Shown: positions 22,776 to 34,321 of the stretch, piece after piece | How positions within the stretch are numbered: position 1 is the stretch's first letter | Layout: the number at the start of each line of letters is the position of its first letter | Origin: Hymenopus coronatus | Lineage: Eukaryota > Arthropoda > Insecta > Mantodea > Hymenopodidae | Direction of reading: 5' to 3' | Length of the DNA: 64,000 nucleotides | Assembly (NCBI GenBank): GCA_030762935.1 | Contig: CM060880.1 | Location: forward strand, 11,008,501-11,072,500 | Program-made: the position numbers and the translations under genes | Notes under the pieces: generated by a model | What the model saw: the letters and a program-made list of their open reading frames with translations, nothing else | What the model was told of the DNA's origin: nothing | Database searches by the model: none

Positions 22776-23738
22776 AAAAATGAACGATCCGTTAAATAGC
22801 AAACTTAGTATTGACGTTCAGCATTTTCCAAGAATGCAACTAGAAGATTTTCAAGAAAATCCCTTCATCAACAATTACCCTTTACATGAAACTTTTTTCG
22901 AAAAGTTTGATTTTCTCAAAATGACTCAAACGATTTTGATTAAAATACCATATGTTCAAGATATGTAGCGCCATGGCCGAGTGGTTCGATCCCAAGCGCC
23001 CACATGAGGGATTTGTGGTGCACATAACGGCTTCTGGACAGGTTTTCTCCGGGTCCTCCGGTTTCCTCCGCCATTCATTCCATCAATTGCCCCATCATCT
23101 CTGTCCTATCATCCATTTAGCTTGCTTTTCGTATCATCCACTTCCTCGCGCTCATGCCTGGCTATATGCCGACACACCTCCATTCTGTGGTTTCATACCG
23201 TTGGCTCCCCGACGGGCTTCTGACCATTAGGCATCCGCTTTAAGTCTTCGGGGTCGGGGGTAAGCCGACTGCGAAAAACATTTTAAGATACTTTTATGGC
23301 AAATTAGATGTTTACCCAGAGTTTTCTAGAAATATCCTCTTTGAAGAACTTTTGATAACAGGTAAGCCGTAAGATTTAGATTGGTTTTCTTCTAAACACA
23401 CAATTTATGTCATACACATTTTTGTGGGGCTAAGGATTTCTGAGATGTTCCTTGTTATTGATTTAAAAAGTTCATTACTTATAATTTTATCAACTGGTAA
23501 GGGGTGAATCATTCTTCCGCTCTCTGGCGGCGAGCTCTTTAAAGATTTGACCATCGCTTTAGCCTAGTGTATTTTCTTATTCCCTTTGTACCTAAAAGTA
23601 AATATATAAAATGCAACAATTTCTGTTAAGATTTATGTCGATCCGCATGAAATAAATGGGAGATCGTCTTTTTAAGCATATCTTGTTGCAAACTAGTTCG
23701 AGAATGCCATATGAATATAAAACAATTTATATTTACCT
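22640..23738 (+). repeat. DR1, full-length, interrupted by SINE-B
   Basis: The 5' part spans 22640-22964 and the remainder 23282-23738. Its internal (GT)n tract is unusually long (about 22701-22774). The palindrome core has become cgtacgtacgtac. Confidence 0.88.
22965..23281 (+). mobile_element. SINE-B with target-site duplication
   Basis: The head (gccatggccgagtggttcg, atcccaagcgcccacatg) appears to have box A fused almost directly to box B, so part of the tRNA-like arm is deleted. The body contains aggttttctccgggtcctcc, tctgtggtttcataccgttg and gggtaagccgact. Flanking near-repeats ttcaagatat (22955-22964) and tttaagatac (23282-23291) fit insertion at a TTAAGA-like site inside DR1. A fuller copy is at 39240. 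Confidence 0.88.
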
Positions 23739-23964
23739 TGTACTTAGTAGTAGTATGCAACTCGATTGCTTATATGCTTGTAGAAAAGTACACTCCCCAT
23801 TCTACCAGTTAGTAAGCTAAAATATTGTAAGATACTATAGTTTATAACTTTACGCAAAAAAATGTTAAAATATTATTACGAAAAACCAAGATCCGTTGGA
23901 TGCCTCAAAGGTAACTAAATCTGATTGCGTTTTCTACAAACAAAAGGAATGACGATTGTCTTTT

Positions 23965-24388
23965 TCTTTCTATACCAAGTTTGTTCAATATACATGGTAG
24001 ATAGAGAAGATATTGAATGCCACCCCATTATTCGAAATTGAGATTTTATCAAAAATACATATTTTGAGGATCCCTGATTTCCCCAAAGGCATTTTTAAAA
24101 TTATGGCCCGTGTGTGTATATGGCTATCCCTCTCTGTCTGTCTGTGCATGTGTCTATGGACAGCATAACTGAAAACCGAAAAGTCAGTAAAGTATCAAAC
24201 TGGTTAAGTTCATTATCTTGCAAGGATGCGACACCAATATTTTCGGGAATATCCCCTGCTCCAAACTACGCTTTACACGGAAGATTTCTGAAATTTTTCG
24301 ATTTACTTAAAAATGGCACTAACGATTTTGAATAAAATAGTGTATGTTAAAGTTATTTAGATGCAAAATGAAGTGTGTATCTTGAATT
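23965..24388 (+). repeat. DR1, 3'-truncated
   Basis: The first half of DR1, to gtgtgtatcttgaa, then directly the next unit's start. Confidence 0.85.
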
Positions 24389-25217
24389 TTTACTTTCTCT
24401 ATACGCACTATGTACTCCACCCAAAAATTCGATACCGAGATTTCACTGGAAATATATGTTTTAGAGTACCCTTTATCTAAAAAAAGCGTTTTCGGAAAAA
24501 GTTCCGTGTGCCTCTGAACACGATAACTCAAAAACGAAAAGTAGGTAAAATATCAAACTTAGTATTTAAGTTTAATATCTTCGAGAGATGCGACACGAAG
24601 ATTTTGAGAAAAATCCCCCCACCCCAAACAACCCTTTACATGGAACGTTTTTCGAGACTTTTTATTTTCTTAAAAATGGCTCTAACGATTTTGATTAAAA
24701 TCTCTTATGTTTAAGATATTTACTTGACAAATAAAATGTATATCTTGAACTTTCTGAGAATTGCCTCTGAAGACTACTTTATTCTGGATGAATTTTAAGG
24801 ATTTTTACATAACTGCTAAACCGCAAGAGATGGCCAAAAACTTACCACACAAAAAATGTAGAGCACATTAAAACACACAATTTATGTTTTATAAATTTGT
24901 TCATGGAGTTGGTCTTTTTTAAGATATTCCTTGTTTTTAGTTTCAGCTTTGAAAATCTTAGTTTTTTTCATACAGGGATTTGTTAACTGCTGTCCATACA
25001 AACAAAGGAACTTCAGTCACATAGCAGCCAGCTTTTGACTATCACTTTAACCTATGGTACTCCCTTATTTCGCTTCTATTTACAAGGAAGCAAGTAATAA
25101 GACTATTTCTGCTAATGTTTTCTCAATTAGTATGAAGTAAATAGAAGCCTAAGCTTTTTAACAATAATTTGTTACAGAGATGTAGAGAAAGTCATGTGAG
25201 TGGAACACATCAGATTT
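24389..25217 (+). repeat. DR1, full-length
   Basis: Starts tttttactttctctatacgc. Half of the palindrome (the tagagaaggt arm) is deleted, and the rest is complete to gagtggaacacatcag. Confidence 0.92.
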
Positions 25218-25662
25218 TTTTTCTATAGAGTAGATTCTTATCAGTGTAAATTAATGAGCAGCGTCTGATTTCTATTAATATTCTTAAAATGTCAAACCTA
25301 TTGTCTGTTTCGAAAAAATGTCCACTAGTGTGAAATGACTTGCTTGGCACTCTGTAGCGAATTACTGTGTTCATATCTCAGCGAGAACAAGTAAAAACTG
25401 TTGCAGAAGCAGATGATTTATTCGTTATTACCACCACAGCGGGATTAATAGATGGCCTCCAGTTAGAGACAGACGGACCGAATAAATTTCACACAACTTT
25501 TACTGCGGTCTGTGGAACTCATATTCCAATAAGGAAGCCCTGTGCGGTGTAAACTTCCGCCAAATCCACGCATTGCGTACACCACAGGGTGTCCAACCAG
25601 CGGCTAGTTTGTCCTTACACAGACTAGCTAGGTATAAACACAGTTTCTCTTACTGGCATTAC
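25218..25662. other. Unassigned stretch with a protein-like frame
   Basis: The interval is less AT-rich than the repeats. A plus-strand frame from about 25380 to 25549 reads REQVKTVAEADDLF near its start and is preceded by an acceptor-like ttcatatctcag. No 5' splice site follows at a suitable place and the frame ends in a stop, so it could be a terminal exon, a decayed gene fragment or chance. Confidence 0.3.
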
Positions 25663-25812
25663 CTACATATCTGTCTGCTGTCGAGGGGTCGCAGGTTCGA
25701 TTTCAGGTTGAGGGTGGGAACTTTTCTCTAGCCAAGGTTTTCCCATAATCTCCCCAGAATCTGATTGTATGAATGAGTGTGAAAGTCTGTGTGGTTTAAT
25801 AAAAAATAAATA
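25663..25812 (+). mobile_element. SINE-G
   Basis: Box-B-like ggtcgcaggttcgatttcag is followed by ctagccaaggttttccc and gaatgagtgtgaaagtctgt, then an A-rich end. Relatives are at 27368, 57436 and (antisense) 41047. Confidence 0.75.
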
Positions 25813-25865
25813 AAATCGAATGACATCTATGCACGAAACACCGATAGACAATATGCTCCAAAGGT

Positions 25866-25990
25866 AAGCCTGCCTGTGGGGTAGCGTGTCTGCCTCACAT
25901 TCAAGAGGTCGCGAGTTCAAATCTCGCTTAGGGTGAATTCCCCACGCAAGCTTTTTTCCGGGGTTTTCCCTTACCCTGACAAGACGAATG
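25866..25990 (+). mobile_element. SINE-E, 5' part only
   Basis: The head (ggggtagcgtgtctgcctc, ggtcgcgagttcaaatctcg) and early body (ttttccggggttttccc) are present. The 3' body is missing. Confidence 0.8.
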
Positions 25991-26204
25991 TACCTGCGCT
26001 CGCTAAAGTGCTTCGTGGTGCAAGGGAGCGTGGTTTCGAGTCCCGGCTTGGGCATGGGTGTTTCTGTGTTTGTAAACGTGTATATGTGTGTGTTTAGAAG
26101 CAAACCAGTAATCAAACAAAGAAAAGAAATGTTGGGAAAATGTTGGGAAAGGAAAAAGAGAGAAGGAATACAGCGCAAAAAAAAAAAAAAAATTATGAGA
26201 TCTA
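25991..26204 (+). mobile_element. SINE-F with A-run
   Basis: tRNA-like head gcgctcgctaaagtgcttcg and gtttcgagtcccggcttggg, then gggtgtttctgtgtttgtaa. It ends in an A-run near 26177-26192. It abuts an antisense DR1 copy. Confidence 0.8.
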
Positions 26205-27083
26205 CATTAAAAAAAATCTGATGTGTTCCATTCACATGACTTTCTCTACATCTCTACAATTATTCTTAAAAAGCTTATGCTTCTATTTACTTTAATGTAA
26301 TAGAGAAAAAATTAGCAGAAATAGTCTTATTATTTGCTTCCTTGTAAGTAGAAGCGAAATAAGGAAGTGCCATAGGTTAAAGTGATAGTCAAAAGCTGGT
26401 TGCTATGTGACTGAAGTTCCGTGGTTGTATGGACAGGAGTTGACAAATCCCTGTATGAGAAAAGTGTGTTTTTCAAAGCTGAAACTAAAAACAAGGAATA
26501 TCTTAAAAACAATCAACTCAACGAAAAAAACGTATATAACATAAATTGTGTGTTTTAATGTGCTCTACAGTTTCTGTATGATACGGTTGTGTCCATCTCT
26601 TACGGTTTAGCAGATATGCAAAATCTCGTAAAATTCATCCAGAATAAAGTAGTCTTCAGATACTAGTCCCAGAAAATTCAAAATATACATTTTATTTGTC
26701 CAGTGAATATACGAGATGTTAATCAAAATCGTTAGAGCCATTTTTAAGAAAATCAACATTTTCGAAATTTTTTCCATGTAAAGGGTAGTTTGGGGTGGGG
26801 GATTTTCGTGAAAATCTTCGTGTCGCACCCTTGGAAAATACCAAACTTAAATAGCAAGTTTAGTTTTTAACGGTCTTTTCATTTTGAGCAATGCTGCCCA
26901 CAGACACACACACACACATAGACAGACAGACACACACGGACATTTTTCTAATTTTTTTTTTTTTTGATGCAGAGGGTCTCAAAACATATACTTCTGGTGA
27001 AATCTTGGTATCGAATTTTTGGGTGGAGTGCATTATCTTCTCTATACACTATGTGAATAGTACGTATAGAGAGAGTAAAAAAA
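26205..27083 (-). repeat. DR1, full-length
   Basis: Complete antisense copy from atctgatgtgttccattcac to the palindrome at 27040-27080, with a CA/GACA microsatellite at 26905-26937. Confidence 0.94.
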
Positions 27084-27219
27084 TGTGTGAAGTAACTTCA
27101 AGCCCCATGGACCCCAATATCATTTGAACATAATTACACCAGTTTCTTCATCGTCCTGTTTGACCAACCAAATTAAAGACTGTTAAACTAAAATATAAAT
27201 AAATAAAAAATAAACGTGG

Positions 27220-27367
27220 TAGAGTTTGTTAACTGTAATTTATGGTCATAGCCTCTGAAGACCTTTTCATTCAAAATTAAATGTGTATAACTGGTAAGCC
27301 TTAAGAGATAGAAAAAAATTACGTGCTACACAAAAAAGTAAGTCTCTTTAAACAAAGTTTTGTGAGG
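27220..27367 (+). repeat. DR1, internal fragment
   Basis: Contains tcatagcctctgaagacct and aactggtaagccttaagaga. It ends at the SINE-G junction. Confidence 0.65.
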
Positions 27368-27550
27368 CTGACCCATTGTTCAGTTATTATAGCGTTTGCC
27401 TGCCTATGCTAGCTGTCCCGGGTTCGATTCCTGGCAGGGATGCGAATTTTGCCCTGGTTAAGGTTCCTCCCTATCCTCACCAGAGTCTGGGAGTTTACAA
27501 AGGAGAGTGTGAATGTGTAAAAACCAGGAAACCACTGACAACTCTATACA
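27368..27550 (+). mobile_element. SINE-G
   Basis: The head includes tcccgggttcgattcctggc; the body has gccctggttaaggttcctcc and accagagtctgggagt. Confidence 0.8.
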
Positions 27551-27749
27551 GATTAGGCCAACTGTCAATAGGCCAGATTAAAATGCCGCCGATATGGCTA
27601 TTGCCGTTAAAAGTGCGATTAAAACTATTTTTGTGCCATCAACAATTTCCAAGATACGTTTGAGCTTCTCAATACTGTTGTCATCTTCTGAAGAACCATC
27701 ACCACTCAGTTGTTTCATGTGATGTCATGGAAAGAGCAATGGCAATGGA

Positions 27750-28005
27750 AAATGGAGTTTTATTTATGGACGCCCTTTAACTACAGTGGTTCAGCATCCC
27801 ATTCTATACTGGGCATGAAAGACCGCTTAATTTTGCTCGGTGGCCTCTTTATCAAGCTTGAGGTTCTTTTACGTGCCGTAAATCAACGACACGGGACCAA
27901 CGGCTTTACTTCCCTTCCGAAAGAAACCACCTAAGGATTTTTACGCCCGCAAAAATCCATCGTCCTCCGCCGAGTTTGAACCCGTGACCTTGGGTATATG
28001 AAAAG
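27750..28005 (-). mobile_element. SINE-D
   Basis: Antisense copy with ttaactacagtggttcagca, gaccgcttaattttgctcgg, the head gagtttgaacccgtgacctt and a degraded box A region. It is the close relative of 15794-16075. Confidence 0.85.
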
Positions 28006-28049
28006 AGCGAAATATTAATACCAGCATATGGCGATTCAGTGTTTAAATT

Positions 28050-29005
28050 TTCTGCTATGAAGTTTTGTATTCTATTGAAGAATCGAGAATGAGACCACCG
28101 GAAATACAGTTTTAAGATCCCGTGAAAGCCGTTTTAGAAAAAATCCACGCACGCGTGTGTTTCATACTGTGAATCTGTGAACAGAATTACCAAAAAACGA
28201 GAAAAATGCGAATGAATATTTTCAAGAAGATCCCTTCCCCCAACTTTCCCTCACATGGAAAGGTTTTCTTATGCTTTATATTTTTTTAAAAAAAAAGGAA
28301 TAAGCTATTTTAATAAAATATCGTGTTCTAAAAGTTAAATAACTACTAACATAGATAGAATATTATGCGTATTTTCTGCGAATTACTAATTATTCAAAAT
28401 ATATTTTTACACTTTTGTATAAATTAATGAACCATAATAAAGGCTGTATCAGCTTGGTGTGCGCCTGAGAGTAACGGAGTATTCACAATTCACAGGAGTC
28501 TCCTGCAACTTGCAATATACCTCGGAATTGAGAACAAGCTCTAGTTAGGGCTGAATGAAGTTGCAGGAAGTACAAGCACTAATGCTTCCAGGCAGGATCC
28601 GAGGACTGTTACTGGGAGCACTACTCTGACTCAGCCGAACAGAGTTGGAACAGCCTGCCACAGGGATAGATAAAAACCTATTACACGAAGAATGTATATC
28701 TCGTTCAAATACATAAATTATTTCAGGTTATATGGCATTTACCATTTCCGAAGTATCTGTTGTAATTAGTTTCAAAATTTCAACGTTGCCATATTTTGAA
28801 AAGCTGTCATTTAGTTGTTTTGTTTTTCGCCACGACATGCAAACACTGAAATTTCAGAAGAGGGATTTAGCAATCCTCTTCAGCCTCCTACATCTACAAC
28901 GAAACCACTTCTGCAAACGTTTATCTAGATTATCATAAGTGGATGGAAAAGAAAATAAACGATAGTAGTTAGTGAAAGTCATGAGATGTTTAATACATGG
29001 AATAG
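28050..29005 (+). repeat. DR1, old copy with a 220-base insert
   Basis: The first half is at 28050-28440 and the second at 28660-29005 (gggatagataaaaacc, accatttccgaagtatct, gtgaaagtcatgagatg). The intervening 28441-28659 is GC-richer, not DR1, and not assigned to a SINE family. Confidence 0.65.
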
Positions 29006-29552
29006 ATTCATCCTCTCGTCATTCTGCCGACACACTAAATATATGAGGTTTACTTTCACTTGTTGCAGACAGCGTATGCTGTGAAATTCTAGATATATTT
29101 GCTTTAAGCTGAAAGTGAAAATAAAAGGCTGCAGAAGCGACGCGACGCGACGCGACGCACTATGGGAAACAAAAGAGAATTCCATGATGTGCAAACATAG
29201 CGTAATAAGTTACGCCAAATTGATATTTACTGCCAAAGTCGTGTGATGTATTACTTAGCGAAGGCATGCCAAACTGGGATATGATTACTGACCTTTGCTT
29301 TTTGTTACAAACAAACAAGCAAAAAAATACAGTTGCAGTGAAGGGGGCGTCGCATCAAAGTAAAAACTATCAGTATTATTTCTCCTAATATATAGGGTGA
29401 TCCGTATGGGTATGGATAAATCAAATGCTATGACAAACGCCAATATGATTGTAAAACTAATTTATACTGAAAAGATGGGAGTTTCCGGATATGACAATAA
29501 GGAGAGGGCAAATGAAAATCATAGATGATTAAAATGATTACAACAAATACCG
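29006..29552. other. Unassigned, with a small (GCGAC)n tract
   Basis: A short GC pentamer array (gcgacgcgacgcgacg) lies at about 29137-29158 in otherwise AT-rich DNA. A sequence tatatagggtgatccgta at 29390 resembles the outer end of some DNA transposons, but no partner end was found. Confidence 0.4.
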
Positions 29553-29639
29553 AGCTACGTGGCTCAGATGCTTCGTCCTGAGCTAGCATTCAATGGGTTC
29601 GATTCCCGCGACCCAACTCTCACACTCATGGTTTTTCTC
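29553..29639 (+). mobile_element. tRNA-like SINE head
   Basis: gctacgtggctcagatgctt and atgggttcgattcccgcgac are spaced like boxes A and B. The body is cut off by the DR1 copy that follows. Confidence 0.6.
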
Positions 29640-29796
29640 ATTTTTACTTTCTCCACACGTACTGCGTACATAGTGTATAGAGAAGGTATTATATTGCATC
29701 CAAAAATTCAATACCGAGATTTCATCGGAAATACATGATCCCCCTGAATCCAAAAAAAAAAAAAGAATTTTTAGAAAAATATCCGAGTGTGTATAT

Positions 29797-29853
<57 letters not shown>

Positions 29854-30287
29854 CAGCATAGCTCAAAAACGAAAAGATCGTTAAATACGAAACTTGGTAT
29901 TTAAGTTTGGTATCTTTCAAGAATGCGACATCAAGATTTTCAAGAAAATCCCCCAACCCCAACTACCCTTTATATGGAACATCTTTCGAAAATTTTGAGT
30001 TTCTCAAAAACGGCTCTAACGATTTTGATTAAAATACCTTATGTAGGTATAAGATATTTTATGACAAACGAAATGTATCTCTTGGGTTTTCTGGGAATAG
30101 CCTCTGAAGATCTCTTCATTCTAGATGACTTTTGTATAACTGGCAAACCGTAAAAGATATACAAAATCTTACTACACAAAATATAGATCGCATTAAAACA
30201 CACAATTTATGATAAATACCTTTTTTTGTAGAGTAAACCGTTTTCGAGGCATTCCGGATTATTGCTTTCAATTTTAGTCACTTAAAC
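29640..30287 (+). repeat. DR1, 3'-truncated
   Basis: Well preserved, with an uninterrupted (GT)n tract at about 29801-29850. It stops in the tttcaattttagtcac region and joins an antisense copy. Confidence 0.92.
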
Positions 30288-30598
30288 CTTTTATTTGTCA
30301 TGTAAATATCTTAAACATAAGTGATTTTAATCAAAACTGTTAGAGCCATTTTTGAGAAAATTAAAATGTTTGAATTGTTTACATGTAAAGGGTAGTTCAG
30401 GTAGCGGTTTTCTTGAAAATCTTCGTGTCGTATTTTTGGGAGATACTGAACTTACATATCAAGTTTGATATATAACGGACTTTTCGTTTTTGAGCCATGT
30501 AGCCCATAGACACACACATTTGGACCTTTTTCTAAACTGTTTTTATTGGATTTAAGGGGTCTCATAACATGTATTTCTGGTAAATCTCGGTATCGAAT
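30288..30598 (-). repeat. DR1 fragment, inverted relative to its neighbour
   Basis: The 5' half in antisense: ttatttgtcatgtaaatatc, gaaaatcttcgtgtcgtat, atttctggtaaatctcggta. Confidence 0.85.
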
Positions 30599-30760
30599 AA
30601 CCTGTAAAACTTATTTCATTCAGAAGGAAATGCGTATGATTTGCACATCTGATAAGCGATAGACTAAAACATACTTCACAAAAAGTGTAATTCTCTTTAC
30701 ACACACACACACACAACTTTTTTGTGTCATTTCCAGAATATCCCTTGTTAATCGTTCTAA
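30599..30760 (+). repeat. DR1, internal fragment
   Basis: Holds a degraded ctgataagcgatagac block and agaatatcccttgttaatcg, with a CA run between them. Confidence 0.55.
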
Positions 30761-30849
30761 ATGTTCAATATTTAGTCATTCTTTTAAAGTATTGTCAATT
30801 TTCAGTAATTTGTCGAAATGTCATGTAAAGAGTAGGATGGGATTTTAAG

Positions 30850-31407
30850 GCTAATAGTGTAAGTGTAGGGTGAGTATGCCGAAGGGGATTCCACATTTCA
30901 GCCAGTGATAGGCTTTGTGTACCCCAGAAGGATAGGATGAGTTCAGAGTAACTACAGCTGGCAGCCGGAACCAGATGCCGGAAGGGAGCCACCGTGGAGG
31001 GTCCCTAGCAATTTACAAGCACACTTTTTATCTCGACGCGGGGAGCGCTAGAAGCCTTCGCCTCAGGTCTAATCAAACGCCCCTGAGTCTACAGACGACT
31101 TCCAACGCCATCCCGTTGCTGAGAGCTGTATTTTCAAAGCTCAATCACCTCCACGAGAGAACGCCACCACCGCAGTCCTCGCCGACTCTTAAAACCCTGA
31201 AAGAGACTGATTGGATGAACTGGAGATGAAATGAAGAGACAGGAAGTTCGGGGGAATGAAGAAACCTGCCAAGCATGCGCCTAGTGACCCGGGAAAACCC
31301 CCAAAAGAAACCCATGAGTCAGATAGGTTACAGGGAACCGGTCCCACGAACCTCCTGAATGCCAGTCCCAGACGAAACACCTGAGCCACCTGGCTAGGTT
31401 TAAGACC
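30850..31407 (-). mobile_element. SINE-C-like element, long
   Basis: The antisense head lies near 31330-31405 (gggaaccggtcccacgaacc, cacctgagccacctggctag), with gacccgggaaaacccccaaa next to it, matching the SINE-C gttttcccggg block. A GC-rich body extends to about 30850. Boundaries on the low side are uncertain. Confidence 0.6.
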
Positions 31408-31457
31408 AGTATCTAGTTCTAAAAACCTTTGATTTTCGCTATTACCTTTATATTAGA

Positions 31458-32456
31458 CTGTCTCATTAGTAAAGTCGGTTTTTTGATTTTGGTGTTTTTA
31501 AAATGTATTGGGTTTCTTTGGTTTGGCAATGCTATCCAGAGGATGCCATGGCTAGTGTTGCGTACATTGCGAACCTGTATCAGTTTTCAGTTGTTAATAA
31601 ACAATCACAAAATGGAGATACCAAAGTTTGAACTTAGAGTTCTTCTAAAGGACTGCTGGAAACAAGGTTATAAAGCCACTGCCGCAGCTCGAAGAATAAT
31701 ATGTGAAGTGGAAGGCAAAGGTGTCGTTGGCACAACGATGGTTCCAACCTTTCAACAATGAAGACGAAAACAGGCTCAACGTAGAGTGGATATATGTCGT
31801 CAGCTTATCCCTAATCCCATGGATGATAGATTTGACAGAAGAATTGTGACATGTGATGAAAAATGGGTATATTATCGAAACCCTGATGCCTCGAAACAGT
31901 GGCTTGATCCCCGCCAACCCGCCAAAAAGAATTGTTCGGTCCCAAAGTAATGGTGTGTTTTTGGTGGAATTTTTAAGGTGTGAGTCACTGGTAGCTTGTT
32001 CCAAACGGGCGGGCGATTGGTGCGGATTTTTACTCTCAACAACTGGAACGAGTTCATGAAATGTTGAGACTCAGATAACCAGCATTAGTTAACCGAAATA
32101 GAGTTCTATTGTAACAGAACAATGTAAGACCCCATACTGCACGAACAACCACGAAAAACATTCAGGAATTGGGAGGAACCAAACTGCTACCACACCCAGC
32201 ATACAGCCCTGATCTCGACTCATCTTTTTCGATCCATTGCCCATTTTCTACGTGGAAGAAATTTTGACAACATTGTAAGTGGGTTTCACCGAATTATTCG
32301 CATCAAAAACCATCGTGGGATAATAAACCTCGCTGTAAGTGGCTTAAGACTATAGAATCTAATGGTCTATACTTTGAAGATTAGTTAATTGCTTGTTAGA
32401 ACACATTTAAAGTAATTGTTTTTCTTAAAAAAAAAACGGCATTACTTATGATACAG
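31458..32456 (+). mobile_element. mariner element with internal deletion
   Basis: The ends are imperfect inverted repeats of about 27 bases: ctgtctcattagtaaagtcg at 31458 and cggcattacttatgatacag ending at 32456. Between them lies a decayed transposase. Total length is about 1.0 kb against roughly 1.3 kb for intact mariners. The TA target duplication is not clearly preserved; ta follows the right end. DR1-like sequence beyond the right end suggests insertion into DR1. Confidence 0.85.
31612..32384 (+). pseudogene. mariner transposase pseudogene (DD34D family)
   Basis: Mariner transposases cut and paste the element at TA sites using three aspartates. The N-terminal helix-turn-helix part (WKQGYKATAAARRI) is followed by a frameshift, then a junction near 31770-31780 that skips roughly the second HTH/linker region. 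The first catalytic Asp is present (TCDEKWVYY, codons near 31852). At the second site a stop precedes Q-N-N-V-R-P-H, so the usual Asp is Asn (near 32118). A short deletion disrupts the third Asp region. The C-terminal residues end GLYFED and stop at 32384. The wording around the active site points to the mariner/cecropia side of the family. It cannot encode an active enzyme. Confidence 0.9.
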
Positions 32457-32499
32457 TATCTCTATCTGTAACGATGTGTCTACATGTAGCTGTTTCCGG

Positions 32500-32625
32500 T
32501 AAGGTTTATCGCGATTAAAATTAAGTAGATGCGAAAGTATACTTTCGGAAAAATAATATTACACCCAGTAATAAACAATTGAGGGTAGGGAAAGTCATAC
32601 TAATGCATCACTCAGATATTTTACT
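32500..32625 (+). repeat. DR1, 3' end
   Basis: taaaattaagtagatgcga, acaattgagggtagggaaag and the tcactcagatatttta end match the last ~120 bases of DR1. Confidence 0.6.
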
Positions 32626-32935
32626 GATAGTTACTACAAACATCTTGTTAATGTTACTTAATTATTACAAAGAAACAAATCAACATCGTTTAGAGAATGA
32701 AAAGCAAACACAGATCTAAATAGTTAGAGACAGTTGTGCTATATAGTAACTAAAACCCATTATTACTAGAGTAATACACACCTGAGACATTGACAGAACG
32801 TAAATCCCATAATTAATTTTATCCGAAAAAGCCCAAACATTGACTAATTTTTTTTTTTTTTTTTTTTTTTTGCTTTAAAAACAGCATAAAATAACATTTC
32901 GCATTAAGACATAAAAAAAACAACATAAAAGAGTT
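32626..32935. other. Unassigned, with poly(T) run
   Basis: AT-rich DNA with a T-run at about 32849-32870. There is no gene. Confidence 0.5.
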
Positions 32936-33644
32936 TTACTTTCTCTACACGTACTATGCACATAGTGTATAGAGAAGGTATTGTAATGCACCCAAAATTC
33001 GATACCGAGATTTCACCGGAAATACATGTTTTGGGTCCCCCTGAATCCAAAAAAAAAAAAAAAAAAAATCTGGAAAAAGGCCCGTGTGTGTGTGTGAATG
33101 TGTCTATGGACAGCATAGATCAAAAACGAAAAGACCGTTAAATACCAAACTTTGTATTTAAATTTGGTATCCTCCAAGGATGCGACACGAAGATTTTCAA
33201 GAAAATCCCCCATTCCCAACTACCCTTTACATGGAACTTTTTTCGAAAATGTTGATTTTCTCAAAAATGACTAACGATTTTGATTAAAATACCGTATGTT
33301 TAAGATATTTTTATGACAAACGAATTTCGAGCTCTTCCGGATTATTAGTTTCAATTTTATCCACTTAAACTTTTCTCAAACGGGAAGACATCTTTCTTTT
33401 CGTTTCTCGTTTGTTTGCCCCTGGAGAGCAAAGACATTGAAATTTCAATTGTTTCACATAGCTACCGCCTTTCAAATGACGAGATTGTCGTTTTAGCCTG
33501 TATATTTTCTTATTTCGCTTCTACTTACAAGGAGCTAATAATAAGGACAATTACTGCTAATGTTTATCTTGACTATCATGAAGTAGATAGAAGGATAAGC
33601 TTTTTAACAATAATTTGTTACAGAGAGGTAGAGAAAATCATGCC
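32936..33644 (+). repeat. DR1 with internal deletion
   Basis: The 5' half is well preserved to tatgacaaacgaa, then it jumps to tttcgagctcttccgg, losing the middle blocks. The 3' end (gtagagaaaatcatgccag) is present. Confidence 0.92.
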
Positions 33645-34053
33645 AGTGTATTTTGAATCTGAAACAAATACCAAGGAATATCTCAGAAATGGTCAACCCC
33701 ACGAAAAAAAATGTATATGACATAAATTGTGTGTTTTAACGAAATCTACTTTTTTTGTGTAATAAGAGTTTGTCTCTTACGCTTTAACAGTTACGCAAAA
33801 TTCATCCAGAATAAAGAGATATTTAGAGGTTATTCCCAGAAAATTCAAGATATACATTTTATTTTCCATGTAAATATCTTTAATATACCATATTTTAATC
33901 AGAATCGTTAGAGCCATTTTTGAGAAAATACAAATTTACGAAACTTTTTCCACGTAAAATCTTCGTGTCGCATTCCTGAAAGAAATTAAACTTAAATATC
34001 AAGTTTGGTATTTTACCGATTTTTCGTTTTTGAGTTATCGTGTTCACAGACAT
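33645..34053 (-). repeat. DR1 fragment, inverted relative to its neighbour
   Basis: Middle blocks in antisense (aatatctcagaaatggtcaa to gagttatcgtgttcacagac), tail-to-tail with the previous copy. The C-rich block has been deleted cleanly. Confidence 0.9.
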
Positions 34054-34321
34054 TTCTTTATAAATCATCTCCGCAGTGCAAGCTGCCCATGACCTACAGA
34101 CGCAGCTAAGTGTACTGACACAAAGAGAAGGATCGCAATGTCAGCGACCTCTGCCAAGTTCCCGAGGGAAGGAATTCCTGCAGGATGGTAAATCGCTCTT
34201 GCGCACCAAGTGCACCAGATCTGACAGATTTGCTCCACTGACAACACGCATATTACAATGTTTCTAAAGCGACAACAGGTCGTAACGCATTTTACAGGAC
34301 AGCATGTAAACAAGTAATAAA

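Noticed and set aside
22690..22968. Frame with a long Val-Cys repeat
   Set aside because: It is the (GT)n tract inside DR1 followed by DR1 sequence.
25663..26235. 190-codon minus-strand frame
   Set aside because: It crosses SINE-G, SINE-E and SINE-F and then DR1. Phrases such as HPKRDLNSRPLECEADTLPHRQ are antisense readings of tRNA-like SINE heads, common in genomes with such SINEs.
29390..29470. DNA transposon end (agggtgatccgta)
   Set aside because: No inverted partner or coding remnant was found nearby; the match is too short.
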